Shown here: positions 18,415 through 27,164 of the stretch, piece by piece | How the letters are laid out: each line of letters opens with the position of its first letter | Numbering within the stretch: position 1 is the stretch's first letter | Source: Rhizobium mongolense USDA 1844 | Lineage (GTDB): Bacteria > Pseudomonadota > Alphaproteobacteria > Rhizobiales > Rhizobiaceae | DNA length: 64,000 nucleotides | Reading direction: 5' to 3' | Assembly (NCBI RefSeq): GCF_000419765.1 | Contig: NZ_ATTQ01000003.1 | Coordinates: 394,212 to 458,211 of the forward strand | Position numbers and translations under genes: made by a program | Notes under the pieces: generated by a model | What the model was told of the DNA's origin: nothing | Databases searched by the model: none | What the model saw: the letters and a program-made list of their open reading frames with translations, nothing else

Positions 18415-18611
18415 CGCCAACGGGGAAATGAACGGTCATGACGCCACACCTTTCCGGACTGTTTCGCCGTGCTGGCAGAAATGAGTGCTTGAAGGCCATC
18501 CGCCAGAGACGCTTTCGGTTGTCGATCGGCTCGCTGCGGACGACACCATCGCCAACTGCGGACTGGCTTTGCTGCCGGCTTTGATTCAATTCCCTTTACG
18601 GAGACCTATCC

Positions 18612-19520
18612 ATGAGCAGACTGTGCATTCTCGACGGCGGCATGAGCCGCGAACTCCTGCGCCTCGGTGCCGAACTGAAGCAGCCGGAATGGTCGGCACT
18701 GGCGCTAGTCAATTCGCCAGACATAGTCCGAAAAGTCCACGAGGAATTCATCGCCGCCGGCTCGGACGTCGTCACCACCAACAGCTATGCGCTGGTGCCT
18801 TTCCACATCGGCGAGGAGCGGTTTCAGAAGGAAGGGGCGGCGCTAATCGCGCTCTCAGGCCAATTGGCACGCAAAGCCGCCGATGCCGTCAAGGATCGGA
18901 ACGTTCTGGTTGCTGGTTCGCTGCCGCCAATCTTCGGGTCCTACGAACCCCAGAACTTTGATCCTTTGCGGGTCCAGGACTATCTCAAGGTGCTCGTTGA
19001 ACAGCTCAGCCCCTTTGTGGATCTGTGGCTCGGGGAAACCCTCAGCCTGATCGCCGAGGGCGAGGCTGTGCGCACTGCAGTCGCCGCAGACAGGAAGCCG
19101 TTCTGGATCTCGTTCACGCTGGCCGATGACGAGGCACAGGTAAGAGGAGGTGAACCGAAGCTGCGTTCCGGCGAGCGGGTCGACGATGCGGCGAATTGGG
19201 CAGCCTCGTCCGGCGCGCAGGCACTCTTGTTCAACTGCAGCAAGCCAGAAGTCATGCGGGCGGCGGTTGAAACAGCATGTCGTGCATTCAAGAATAGGTG
19301 CTCCACGGTAGAGATCGGTGTCTATGCCAATGCTTTCGAAGGGGAGCAAAATGATTCCGGCGCGAATGAAGGCCTCCATACTACCCGCAACGATCTGAAC
19401 GATGATAGCTATTCGCGCTTTGCCTGCTCTTGGGCGGAGGCCGGTGCAACAATAATCGGCGGTTGTTGCGGCATTGGTGCCAGGCATATCCATCGCCTTA
19501 AGCAGACCCTGGCTGGGTGA
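18612..19520 (+). CDS. Homocysteine S-methyltransferase family protein
   Basis: A 302-residue MmuM/BHMT-type enzyme. The substrate barrel starts LCILDGGMSRELLRLGAEL. The zinc-binding cysteines are present: C209 (LLFNCSKPE) and C285/C286 (IIGGCCGIG). The family transfers a methyl group from S-methylmethionine, betaine or a similar donor to homocysteine, making methionine in the cytoplasm. It lies downstream of a complete polar amino acid importer under an Lrp-type regulator, so the importer may supply the methyl donor. ACGGAG lies before the ATG at 18612. Methyl donor not determinable from sequence. Confidence 0.85.
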   Translation: MSRLCILDGGMSRELLRLGAELKQPEWSALALVNSPDIVRKVHEEFIAAGSDVVTTNSYALVPFHIGEERFQKEGAALIALSGQLARKAADAVKDRNVLVAGSLPPIFGSYEPQNFDPLRVQDYLKVLVEQLSPFVDLWLGETLSLIAEGEAVRTAVAADRKPFWISFTLADDEAQVRGGEPKLRSGERVDDAANWAASSGAQALLFNCSKPEVMRAAVETACRAFKNRCSTVEIGVYANAFEGEQNDSGANEGLHTTRNDLNDDSYSRFACSWAEAGATIIGGCCGIGARHIHRLKQTLAG

Positions 19521-19718
19521 AGCTGTATGAGCGAATGCTGCAAAGCCGCGTTTGTGCCGCAGGTTTCCGCCGAGGCTGTGATGAGTGTACGACCGATCAG
19601 GAGGCATATACCTTTGGATCTTACGCGTCGCGTGCTCTTGGGATCGATGTGGACCGTGATCGGCTGGAAGCCGTCATTGGCGCAGCAATCCGGTCGAGAT
19701 TCGTCTCACGGGGAAACA

Positions 19719-20473
19719 ATGATGCAAACCGAGGCGAAAGGATCGTCAGTAACGCCCCGGCATGTTCTCTGTTTTCTCGGCAAGAAGCGCGACCTGACGC
19801 CTTTGTCCCGTGCGGCAACGCAAGCAATCCGTGACTTCGCCACGGGTTCAGCGTCGACGAGGGCTATTCTCAGGCCGAGCCGGATGATCGTATGGAGCAG
19901 TCATTCGCCGTGTGCTGGGATCGGGTCGAATTTAAAGCGTGGAACCCGGCAGACGAGGAAGCCGTCGCCAATCACCAATCCGTGCTCTATGTCCTTGGGC
20001 CGAGCATGGCCCAGGTGGAGACTGTGAAGGTTTCGATGGCTGCCCTGCGTCTTGTCGAACGGTTGATCGACGCGGAAGCGGTTGCCGTAAAAGGAGAAAG
20101 CGCTGGCGTCGCCCATGGGCTTTGTCGATGGAGAGAACTGTTACGCCAAGGAGCCGAAGCGCTCAAGGCCGCCGACCTTTTGGCTCAACGGCGGGTTGGA
20201 CGCCTGACTTTCGCGAAACGTCCGCTATCAGCTCGGGGATACCTGGAGAGTGTTGGTTTTCATCTCGTGGGGCTGCCGGAAGTGTATGTGCCGGAATCGG
20301 TTGGCACTGAAGGCAGGCTGTCGCCACGATGGATGCGGTGGCTGACGAGATCGCGAAGCGGGGGCTCGAGCCGACATCTTAAGACACGTCATGCAACACT
20401 TTCCTTTGATTCAACGTACCAGGTGGATGAGTTCAAGTTCAATCCATATGGAATTGTCAGACTCGCCGCGTGA
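19719..20473 (+). pseudogene. DUF4261-type protein, frameshifted pseudogene
   Basis: Remnant of a cytoplasmic protein of about 250 residues resembling DUF4261. It begins at ATG 19719 (MMQTEAKGSSVTPRHVLCFL, then GKKRDLTPLSRAA). Near 19845 one base seems lost and the homology continues in another frame (FSVDEGYSQAEPDDRMEQSF; NHQSVLYVLGPSMAQVETVK; VGFHLVGLPEVYVPESVGTE). A second shift near 20322 gives ATMDAVADEIAKRGLEPT in a third frame, and a compensating shift near 20385 restores FKFNPYGIVRL. Three shifts in one short gene argue for genuine decay rather than one sequencing error. Family assignment is from memory. Confidence 0.65.
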
Positions 20474-20501
20474 GCTGGGCGGATCCAGGCGAGCGGCCGT
20501 C

Positions 20502-20543
20502 GGTTAAAAAGAAGGCGGTGGGCCCTCATGTTTGCCCACCGCC
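20502..20543 (-). terminator. Strong minus-strand Rho-independent terminator
   Basis: GGCGGTGGGC (20514-20523) and GCCCACCGCC (20534-20543) form a perfect 10-bp GC-rich stem with a 10-nt loop. On the minus strand the stem is followed by TTCTTTTTAACC, a proper U-tract; on the plus strand it is followed by Cs. No minus-strand protein gene lies upstream, so it may end a small untranslated RNA or be left over from a lost gene. Confidence 0.6.
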
Positions 20544-20730
20544 CCCCGCCTCCGAGCGTCCGCCGCCACGCGCTCGAGAGAGAGGCTGAATCTATCGCGG
20601 CGGCCCCTCGGTTTGTATCGAGGCCGACAAACAAATGCATAGTGTCATCCAACGGTCACATAGCAATTCTGTGTTGTGATTGCCGTCACGCAAATGTCAT
20701 TGAAGTTGCTGCGGTCGTAGCCGCCGTCGC

Positions 20731-20761
20731 TGTGGATAAGCTGTGGATAACCGGTGGATAA
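20731..20761 (+). promoter_or_regulatory. Three DnaA-box-like sites with exact 11-bp periodicity
   Basis: Perfect DnaA-box complement TGTGGATAA occurs at 20731-20739 and 20742-20750, and GGTGGATAA (one mismatch) at 20753-20761. The starts are exactly 11 bp apart, about one helical turn, all in the same orientation. This matches the consensus TTATCCACA read on the minus strand. No repABC or dnaA gene is in the window, so a replication role is open. Confidence 0.5.
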
Positions 20762-20888
20762 CGCAATCAGTCAGCGCATGACATGGTCCCCAAATCCAAT
20801 CCCATGTTGCCTATCCGTTCCGAATCTCTTCATTTTGTCGGTGCCTGCTGTCGACCTCCGCCGCAAACGTCGTCGACCCGCATGCTAC

Positions 20889-20923
20889 GGGCGCTCCGAC
20901 ATGAAGTCGTGGAGCGCCCTTTC
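20889..20923 (+). terminator. Inverted repeat, possible terminator
   Basis: GGGCGCTCC (20889-20897) pairs perfectly with GGAGCGCCC (20911-20919) across a 13-nt loop and is followed by TTTCT. It resembles a weak intrinsic terminator for plus-strand transcripts, upstream of the 21285 gene. Confidence 0.4.
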
Positions 20924-21284
20924 TCGTCCGGCAAGATCACGGCAAAGCTGGCGGTGAGCCCAGAACCCGAAATGTTGCATTACCTTGTCGCGCAGTCGCT
21001 GGATAAAGTAATCGCTGAGGCCCCCGCCGTAGGTATCCAAAGCACAGGGATGACTTGTCCAGGCCGTCATGTCACAACGCGACATATCCCGTTTCCGATC
21101 TTTGCAGGAACTTGCCATCGAACGCGGCACCCTCTACCCCTGCATCGGGACGCACGGGCGAACTCTAGGGCAATGGAAACGTCCTGGGCTTAGCGGTGGA
21201 TGGAACCGAGACATTCCGACGACGGTTGAATGGGCAAAATCAGAGCTCGGTCTTCAGTGTAATTCAAGATATCAGAGCTAGAAT

Positions 21285-22445
21285 ATGAATGTGAAGAACT
21301 GCCACAATTTCCATGATTTCCGCCAATTGGCCAAGCGGCGCCTCCCCGGGCCGATCTTCAATTATATCGACGGTGCGGCTGACGACGAAGTCACCTATCG
21401 TCGCAATACGACATCCTTCGGTGACTGCGACCTGGTGCCTAGCGTATTGCGCGGGGTGAGCGATGTAGACATGTCGGTGACGATCATGGGCCAAAGACTA
21501 GCAATGCCAGTCTATTGCTCGCCGACGGCGCTGCAGCGGCTGTTTCATCATCAAGGCGAGAGGGCGGTGGCTGCAGCAGCAGCCAAATACGGCACTATGT
21601 TCGGGGTGTCGTCCCTGGGAACTATCAGTTTAGAAGAAGCACGTCAGATCAGCGACGGGCCGCAAGTCTATCAGTTCTATTTCCACAAGGACCGTGGCCT
21701 GAACCGGGAAATGATGGCACGCTCCAAGCAAGCCGGCGTGAACGTGATGATGCTGACCGTCGACAGCATCACCGGCGGCAATCGCGAACGCGACAAGCGC
21801 ACAGGCTTCTCGATTCCGTTCAAACTGAACCTTGCCGGTCTCACGCAGTTCGCGGTCAGGCCGGCTTGGGCAATCAACTATCTCATGCATGAACGCTTTC
21901 GTCTGCCGCAACTCGACAGCCACGTCGACATGGGCGGCGGCGCCATGTCGATCAGCCGCTATTTCACCGAAATGCTGGATCCTGCGATGTCATGGGCCGA
22001 TGTCGCCGAAATGGTACAGCATTGGGACGGACAGTTCTGCTTGAAAGGCATCATGTCGGTTCAAGATGCTCAGCGAGCAGCGGAGATAGGATGTACCGGT
22101 ATCGTGATCTCCAACCACGGCGGCCGCCAGCTGGACGGCTCGCGCAGCGCATTCGACCAACTTGCCGAAATCGTCGACGCGGTCGGCCACAAGATCGACG
22201 TGATGATGGATGGCGGCGTTCAGCGTGGCACCCATGTGCTCAAAGCATTGTCATTGGGCGCGAAAGCTGTCGGTCTAGGTCGATACTACCTATTCCCACT
22301 CGCGGCCGCGGGGCAAGCGGGTGTCGAACGCGCGCTGGATTTGATGCGGAGCGAAATCGCGCGCGATATGAAGCTTATGGGATGCACATCCGTCGATCAG
22401 CTCACAAGACAGAACCTGCGCTTCCGTCAAAACGCCCCATATTAA
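21285..22445 (+). CDS. lldD: FMN-dependent alpha-hydroxy-acid oxidase / L-lactate dehydrogenase
   Basis: A 386-residue flavoprotein of the LldD/glycolate oxidase family, full length. FMN and active-site residues are visible: IDGAADDEVTYRRN near residues 28-41, SPTALQRLFHHQGE, the catalytic lysine region FCLKGIMS (K254) and the signature ISNHGGRQLDGS with H278 and R281. It oxidises an L-2-hydroxy acid such as L-lactate to the keto acid, passing electrons to quinone or oxygen. No operon partner or regulator adjoins it, and the flanks are pseudogenes. The ATG at 21285 has no clear Shine-Dalgarno sequence. Substrate not provable from sequence. Confidence 0.87.
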   Translation: MNVKNCHNFHDFRQLAKRRLPGPIFNYIDGAADDEVTYRRNTTSFGDCDLVPSVLRGVSDVDMSVTIMGQRLAMPVYCSPTALQRLFHHQGERAVAAAAAKYGTMFGVSSLGTISLEEARQISDGPQVYQFYFHKDRGLNREMMARSKQAGVNVMMLTVDSITGGNRERDKRTGFSIPFKLNLAGLTQFAVRPAWAINYLMHERFRLPQLDSHVDMGGGAMSISRYFTEMLDPAMSWADVAEMVQHWDGQFCLKGIMSVQDAQRAAEIGCTGIVISNHGGRQLDGSRSAFDQLAEIVDAVGHKIDVMMDGGVQRGTHVLKALSLGAKAVGLGRYYLFPLAAAGQAGVERALDLMRSEIARDMKLMGCTSVDQLTRQNLRFRQNAPY

Positions 22446-22714
22446 ATTGACCAGAGACCAAGCTCGCTCAGGTTTTGGCGACTTCGCCCGTGCCGCAAAC
22501 GACCCATACTGCCAACCGTCTTCCTGATCGTGGAAAACTCGCTGCGGGGATAGGCGCGGTGTCGGTTCCATCGAGACGCAAGGTGCGAATAGCGCGATCG
22601 ATGCCGGTGCCGGATCGCGTGCATGTGCAGTGGCGATAGCGGAACATCTGCGCTTATGCAGAGTTGAGACGCGATGGAACATAATGGGGACCATCAGCCG
22701 ACGTCCAATCCATA

Positions 22715-22998
22715 TTGACTGGCTTCAAGGGAAGATGCCCCAGATGCCAGCAAGATCACCTGTTCGCGAGCAATCTAAAGCTTGCTCCCCCATGTGATGT
22801 GCGGGCTCTGCTATTTCTTCGCCGACCCGGCGGGTGGACCAGCTTATTTCTCCATGAGTCTCCTAGCGGTCCCGGCACCAGCTTTGCCCTCTGGTTCCAG
22901 CTTGCATCGGATCGGCCGTTTGGCTCAGTTTGCTTTCTTGGCCTTATCAAGACGCCAGGCCCTGCAGCGTTGTGGAACAAGTTGCCGGTACCGGCCAT
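22715..22998 (+). pseudogene. DUF983-type membrane protein, frameshifted pseudogene
   Basis: Remnant of a small DUF983 protein. The zinc-ribbon-like start GFKGRCPRCQQDHLFASNLK is followed after a frame change (about 22785) by CGLCYFFADPAGGPAYF, the characteristic family segment. After another change (about 22870) comes FALWFQLASDRPFG, then the hydrophobic LIKTPGPAALW region. The three pieces line up in the order expected for one protein but in two frames. It lies immediately before the L,D-transpeptidase gene. Assignment from remembered DUF983 motifs. Confidence 0.6.
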
Positions 22999-23007
22999 TT
23001 GTTGTCC

Positions 23008-24006
23008 ATGAAAACAGCCCTGCCGATGTCGCTGCTCGCTCTGGTCTTCACCGTTGGTGGTGTTGGCGCGCAGGAACTTCGGCGCGAAGCCGTCAATGCC
23101 GCTTCGATTGCTTCCATCGTTGCAGAAATGCCGACTAAGGCGCCTACCGATCCAGATCCAGCGGTCGTGCGTCTTCAGGTCCTGCTCGACCGAGCGGGCT
23201 CGTCTCCAGGTGTGATCGACGGCTTCTACGGCGAGAATGTCCGCAAAGCCGTGGCCGGGTTCGAGATGATGATGAGCCTTGTTGCCGATGGTAAGCCGGA
23301 TCCGGAGGTGGTCGCCCGCTTGGAAGGCAATTCGCCCATCGTTGAGAGCTATGTCGTCTCGGCAGAGGATGCCACGGGCCTCGTCGACAAGATCCCTGAA
23401 GATTACGACGAGAAGGCGAAGATGCACAGCATGGGATACACCAGCGTTGCCGAGAAGCTTTCCGAGCGGTTTCACATGGACGTCGGCCTTATGCAAGCGC
23501 TCAATCCCTCTTCGCGGTTCGCTCCTGGAGACACGGTTTGGGTCGTGACGCCCGGCCCTCCGAAAGAAGGAAAGGTCGAGAGGATCGAGGCCAACAAGAA
23601 GACAGGGCAGATCCTGGCTTATGCCGAAAACGGATCGCTGCTTGCAGTCTATCCCGCGACGATCGGAAGCGAAGACAATCCGGCCCCGTCGGGCAAGCAC
23701 AAGGTGAAAGGCGTCGCGAGGATGCCGGTGTACAGGTACGACCCAAGGCGCAACTTCAGGCAGGGGAAGAACAACAAGGTTTTGACGATACCAAAGGGGC
23801 CGAACGGTCCGGTCGGCAGCGTCTGGATCGACCTGACTGAACCGACTTATGGAATACATGGGACGCCTGAACCAAAACTCATCGACAAGGTTGGATCGCA
23901 CGGTTGCGTGCGACTGACGAACTGGGACGCCGAAGAGCTGGCCGGAATGGTCAAGCCAGGAGTCGTGGTGGACTTTGTCAATCAAGGTCCGGCCGCTCCG
24001 AAGTGA
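23008..24006 (+). CDS. L,D-transpeptidase (YkuD family) with peptidoglycan-binding domain
   Basis: A secreted cell-wall enzyme of 332 residues. The signal peptide is about residues 1-22 (MKTALPMSLLALVFTVGGVG). A PG_binding_1-like repeat follows (VVRLQVLLDRAGSSPGVIDG, then FYGENVRKAVAGFE). The C-terminal YkuD domain carries GIHGTPEP and the catalytic SHGCVRLTNWD with Cys300 and His298. It would make 3-3 cross-links or attach proteins to peptidoglycan. The ATG at 23008 is chosen because the signal peptide begins there; an in-frame ATG at 22930 adds 26 unrelated residues. It is intact although the genes on either side are degraded. Confidence 0.88.
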   Translation: MKTALPMSLLALVFTVGGVGAQELRREAVNAASIASIVAEMPTKAPTDPDPAVVRLQVLLDRAGSSPGVIDGFYGENVRKAVAGFEMMMSLVADGKPDPEVVARLEGNSPIVESYVVSAEDATGLVDKIPEDYDEKAKMHSMGYTSVAEKLSERFHMDVGLMQALNPSSRFAPGDTVWVVTPGPPKEGKVERIEANKKTGQILAYAENGSLLAVYPATIGSEDNPAPSGKHKVKGVARMPVYRYDPRRNFRQGKNNKVLTIPKGPNGPVGSVWIDLTEPTYGIHGTPEPKLIDKVGSHGCVRLTNWDAEELAGMVKPGVVVDFVNQGPAAPK

Positions 24007-24410
24007 AGCGTGTGGCATTTCAGTCGGTACGTCGAAAAAAGCTGTGGGACTAGCGGTCATGAAACGGCGCCACCTTGCTCAGTCGCGGATCTTGGCTGTT
24101 TTCCGCTTTTTGACGAGTGCTCGCTGGCGGCAAACGATGCCTGCCCGCCGCCTCAGAAGTGGGCGGCAGGCGATCGATGCCAAGGTAAGGAACTGAGGCG
24201 TGCCATTGACCGAGTGTCCTAAGGGGCTTTTTATGGCACTCACGACGATTGCGGACGCAATGACAATGCTCCGAATCCAGACACCACGGCGGTGGATTTT
24301 ACGCTGTGTTTACCAACTTTAAGGCGAAAAAATAGCCCTATATGATTAATTAACTTCGCCTTCTAGCTGTACGAATTATCCCGCGGGCTGGAAAACGGAG
24401 GGTGTTGCCA
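24007..24410. promoter_or_regulatory. AT-rich intergenic stretch with an 8-bp inverted repeat
   Basis: About 400 bases without a credible gene. AAGGCGAA (24321-24328) and TTCGCCTT (24355-24362) form a perfect inverted repeat around an AT-rich core containing CTATAT (24338-24343), the rhizobial -10 consensus. This could be the promoter/operator of the peroxidase gene that follows at 24411. The -35 region is not convincing. Confidence 0.35.
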
Positions 24411-26185
24411 ATGGCAATCGTTTTTCAATCACACGGGGGTACCGAGCAAAAGCGCACCGTTTCTATCTCAAGCCTTCGCGCCGGGCCGCCAGCGACAGGT
24501 GACGTCGCGGTCGACGAAGAGGCTGACTTTCGGCTATTTCGTACCGCCACTGGATGCGCCTGAGAACTACTTGCCCAACACGGCGGAGACGGTTGGGGAG
24601 CTCGATGAACTCGGCGCAATGTTGATCGACATTGTCGCTACGCCGACGAGTGAGGATCCGACTGAAGATTCTACGCTCCCGCCGGTTTTCACATATTGGG
24701 GGCGATCATGAGCTGACAGCCCGAACTGATCGCGAAGGGGCGATTTCGAGCATGGTCAACGCACATCCGCCTGTCGCCTCGTCGACAGTGGAGAGCCAGT
24801 TCAGGAACGCCCGTTCGCCCCGCTTCGATCTTGATAGTGTCTACGGCGGATCTGCCGTCGGTGACGGTATAGACGCAGACGTTGTCAAAGTGATTTCTGG
24901 TCTTCGCCACCCCACGCTGAAAGACAAAATGCGTGTCGGAACAGCGATCGAACCGGGGCCTTTGCCCGACAACCTCGACCAACATCGAGACCTGCCGCGG
25001 TATGGCCAGGTCCAGTCGTCCGTCCGGGAAGCGGCTTTACGTCTGGCTCAAGCGGCGATGACTCCTGAGGCGTTTCAGAAATTCTCTGATACGTTGCCCC
25101 AGCGCGCGATAATCGGGGACAATCGCAACGACGAAAATCTCGTCGTTGCGCAGTTCCATCTGAGCTTTCTGCGGTTCCACAACAAGGCCATCGACTACCT
25201 TGCGTCGCACGACACGGGCTGGATCGCCGATTTCAGCTCAGCGCAGGCTCTAACCAGACTCCATTATCAGTGGCTGATCGTTGATGGATATCTCAAGGGC
25301 GTGTGCGACCCGGTTGTGGTGGACCGCGTCGTCAACGATCGGGCATCTCATTTCTTCAAGTTCAGAGCCGAGTTCGATGCCCGAAGGCAGAATACCCGAC
25401 TTGGAAATGCTTTGCCGTTAGAATTCTTCGCGGCGGCTTATCGGTTCGGTCATTCCATGGTCAGAGCCTTCTATGATTACAACAAGAACTTTGGGCGACC
25501 GGGCACCGGTTTCCTACCGCGCGCCACCTTGCGGTTACTTTTCGAATTCACCGGCGGCGGCGGCAGGCTGGATGACGAGAAGAAGCTGCCCAAGAACTGG
25601 ATAATCGACTGGGCGCGCTTTACAGGGGTCGATCCCCACGACGGGAGCGACGGCGAGCCGGCCCGTCTTGCCAGAAAGATCGACACGGAACTCGCTCCGC
25701 CATTGCATATGATGTTCAAGGAAGGCGAAGACCAGGGCGATCAACAGCTCAAGGCGTTGTTCAAGAGCCTGGCAAGGCGGAACCTTCGTCGAGGCTACAA
25801 TCTCAGGCTTCCGACGGGCCAGGCGCTACACAAGCATCTCAAACAAATCGGCGCAGTGGAGTCCTCGCCGATCCAAGATGTCTCAGCCCTGTTTGCCACG
25901 AAGCCCGATTTGCAGAACTTCCTCGCCGGCACCGCGACCCGCTTCCACGAACGCACACCGCTGTGGTTCTACATTCATGCCGAAGCCGAGGCTGCAGGTG
26001 GAAACCGATTGGGCGAAGTTGGGAGCTGTCTCGTGGCATTGACATTGGTGGGCGTGCTGCTTGCCGATCCCGACTCGGCCCTTTCGCGCGGGTTCACGCC
26101 CGATCAGAGCCCTCTCAAGATGCCGGACAACGCACCGATCGACTCGATCGCCAAGTGGATGCAGTTCGCCGCGGTTATGCAGTAG
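24411..26185 (+). pseudogene. Animal-type haem peroxidase (An_peroxidase), frameshifted
   Basis: Remnant of a peroxidase of about 590 residues. It starts at ATG 24411 (MAIVFQSHGGTEQKRTVSIS) with GGAGG upstream. Near 24531 an extra base shifts the frame, after which FVPPLDAPENYLPNTAETVG and DPTEDSTLPPVFTYWG follow. At about 24702 roughly 8 bases seem missing where family members read QFI before DHELTARTDRE, the segment holding the haem-linked Asp and distal His. The third frame then runs intact to 26185 with RFDLDSVYGG, VVAQFHLSFLRFHNKA and AYRFGHSMVRAF (proximal His region). A start inside the third frame would lack part of the active site, so activity is unlikely. Confidence 0.7.
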
Positions 26186-26451
26186 GGCGCTTGGAACTGC
26201 TGCCTCGCCGCATTGCGGCGAGGCAAAGTGACATACTCGCTGCTTTGGGAAATCACTGGAGACGAGCTTTGACAAATCAGGATCGACACCGTTTAACGGG
26301 CGTTCTGACGGCGCCCCTATCCGCTGTGTCGCTGAGCTCGGCATTGGCTTTTGCCGGAATGGACCGAGGCTGCCGAACCCGTTCTTCGAGCTGAACAAGG
26401 TCCGGCGCTAAGGATCGGATTGGATGTTGCCCGCAACAAGCAAGTTCTGTG

Positions 26452-26544
26452 TCACGAACCCATGCCGCCGATCGTGTTACCGCAGGCGGAGAGTGCAAGC
26501 ACAGTGTCGCAGGCGGCCGCAATTGTTGTCACGGTCTTTGTCAT
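26452..26544 (-). pseudogene. Entericidin-like lipoprotein, truncated copy
   Basis: A 30-codon frame beginning MTKTVTTIAAACDTVLALSA, then CGNTIGGMGS and a stop. The hydrophobic leader and lipobox (LSAC) match entericidin A/B-type lipoproteins. Deleting one T near 26460 would restore GRDTE, the continuation seen in the family, so the stop looks like a frameshift. AGGAA lies about 7 nt upstream of the start. It is the third gene after 27140 and 26893 on this strand, and pairs with the intact copy at 62912-63067. A very short functional lipopeptide cannot be excluded. Confidence 0.55.
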
Positions 26545-26566
26545 CTTCACGTTCCTGTTGCCATCA

Positions 26567-26893
26567 TCAGGGTTGCTCACGGGTGCCGGGCGCGGCCTCG
26601 CGCTGATCGGCATCTTCAAGGTCGGTTGCAACCAGGAACGCGTCGGTATGTTCGCGTGCGGCTTCTCTCAGGGCGTCCAAGCTTGGAAGGTCGTCGCCTT
26701 CGATTTCACCGGCCTCCCGTTCGATCTCTCCCTTCGCCTGGATCCAGTGATCTTCCTGACGACCCTCAGGTCGTCCTTCTCGCTCCCAAATGGCATGCGC
26801 TCGTCTCCGCACTTCGTCTTCGTGAATGGAGCCACGCCGTCCTCCATATTCATCAATACTGTGCGATCGAGCGTCATTTTGCTCTCCTGCCAT
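26567..26893 (-). CDS. DUF2934 domain-containing protein
   Basis: A 108-residue hydrophilic protein. The DUF2934 motif is at about residues 25-51 (EDEVRRRAHAIWEREGRPEG, then RQEDHWIQA), followed by a helical tail LDALREAAREHTDAFLVATD. Function unknown; such proteins are frequent in rhizobia. The start is the ATG ending at 26893, with GGAGG 7 nt upstream. It follows the 80-residue membrane protein gene at 27140 by 4 nt and is probably expressed from the same RpoE2-type promoter at 27165-27190. Its C-terminal part is paralogous to the 63086-63376 protein. Confidence 0.75.
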   Translation of the reverse strand: MAGEQNDARSHSIDEYGGRRGSIHEDEVRRRAHAIWEREGRPEGRQEDHWIQAKGEIEREAGEIEGDDLPSLDALREAAREHTDAFLVATDLEDADQREAAPGTREQP

Positions 26894-26897
26894 GTCA

Positions 26898-27140
26898 TTA
26901 CCTCCAATACCGATTTCTAGTGGAGACGGACGACCTGCCCAGCAGGTAGCCAATGCCGAAGGCTGCCGCTCCAATACCGAGGATGAGTGAGCTTGCGGCC
27001 TGCGGATGGTCTGTCACGCCGACTACGACTGCGTTGGCCTCCCGCTTGATTGCGGAGGCGGTGTCAGATGCGACTTTGCGGATGCCCTCAGGTTTTTCAA
27101 CTGGCGATCCGGTGAAGCCGGCTTCGAGTTCATTTGCCAT
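26898..27140 (-). CDS. Small membrane protein of a stress-regulated module (DUF883-like tail)
   Basis: An 80-residue protein: a charged helical N-terminal half (RKVASDTASAIKREANAVVV) and one C-terminal transmembrane segment (about residues 49-68, SSLILGIGAAAFGIGYLLGR) with a basic end. The arrangement resembles DUF883/ElaB-type inner-membrane proteins, though I cannot prove membership. AAAGGA lies 7 nt before the ATG. An RpoE2-like promoter lies 25-50 nt upstream, giving a short leader. The DUF2934 gene follows directly. Role unknown; a general-stress function is inferred from the promoter. Confidence 0.7.
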   Translation of the reverse strand: MANELEAGFTGSPVEKPEGIRKVASDTASAIKREANAVVVGVTDHPQAASSLILGIGAAAFGIGYLLGRSSVSTRNRYWR

Positions 27141-27164
27141 TGAGTTTTCCTTTCATAAAAGGAG

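Larger units (their letters stand above)
20474..21284. other. Gene-free stretch with hairpins and a DnaA-box cluster
   Basis: An 811-base stretch between the DUF4261 pseudogene and the lactate-dehydrogenase-like gene. It holds a strong minus-strand terminator (20502-20543), a triple DnaA-box-like array (20731-20761) and a 9-bp inverted repeat (20889-20919). Open frames here match nothing I recognise. The last 60 bases should carry the promoter and leader of the 21285 gene, but no ribosome-binding site is obvious. Confidence 0.45.

Noticed and set aside
22756..24060. 434-codon minus-strand frame opposite the L,D-transpeptidase
   Set aside because: The plus strand has a signal peptide and catalytic SHGCVR; the minus frame resembles no protein.
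26351..26920. Plus-strand frame with the hydrophobic run QAAAIVVTVFVIFTFLLP
   Set aside because: It is the complement of the entericidin-like leader, and the similar plus frame at 62877-63074 arises the same way from the paralogous copy.
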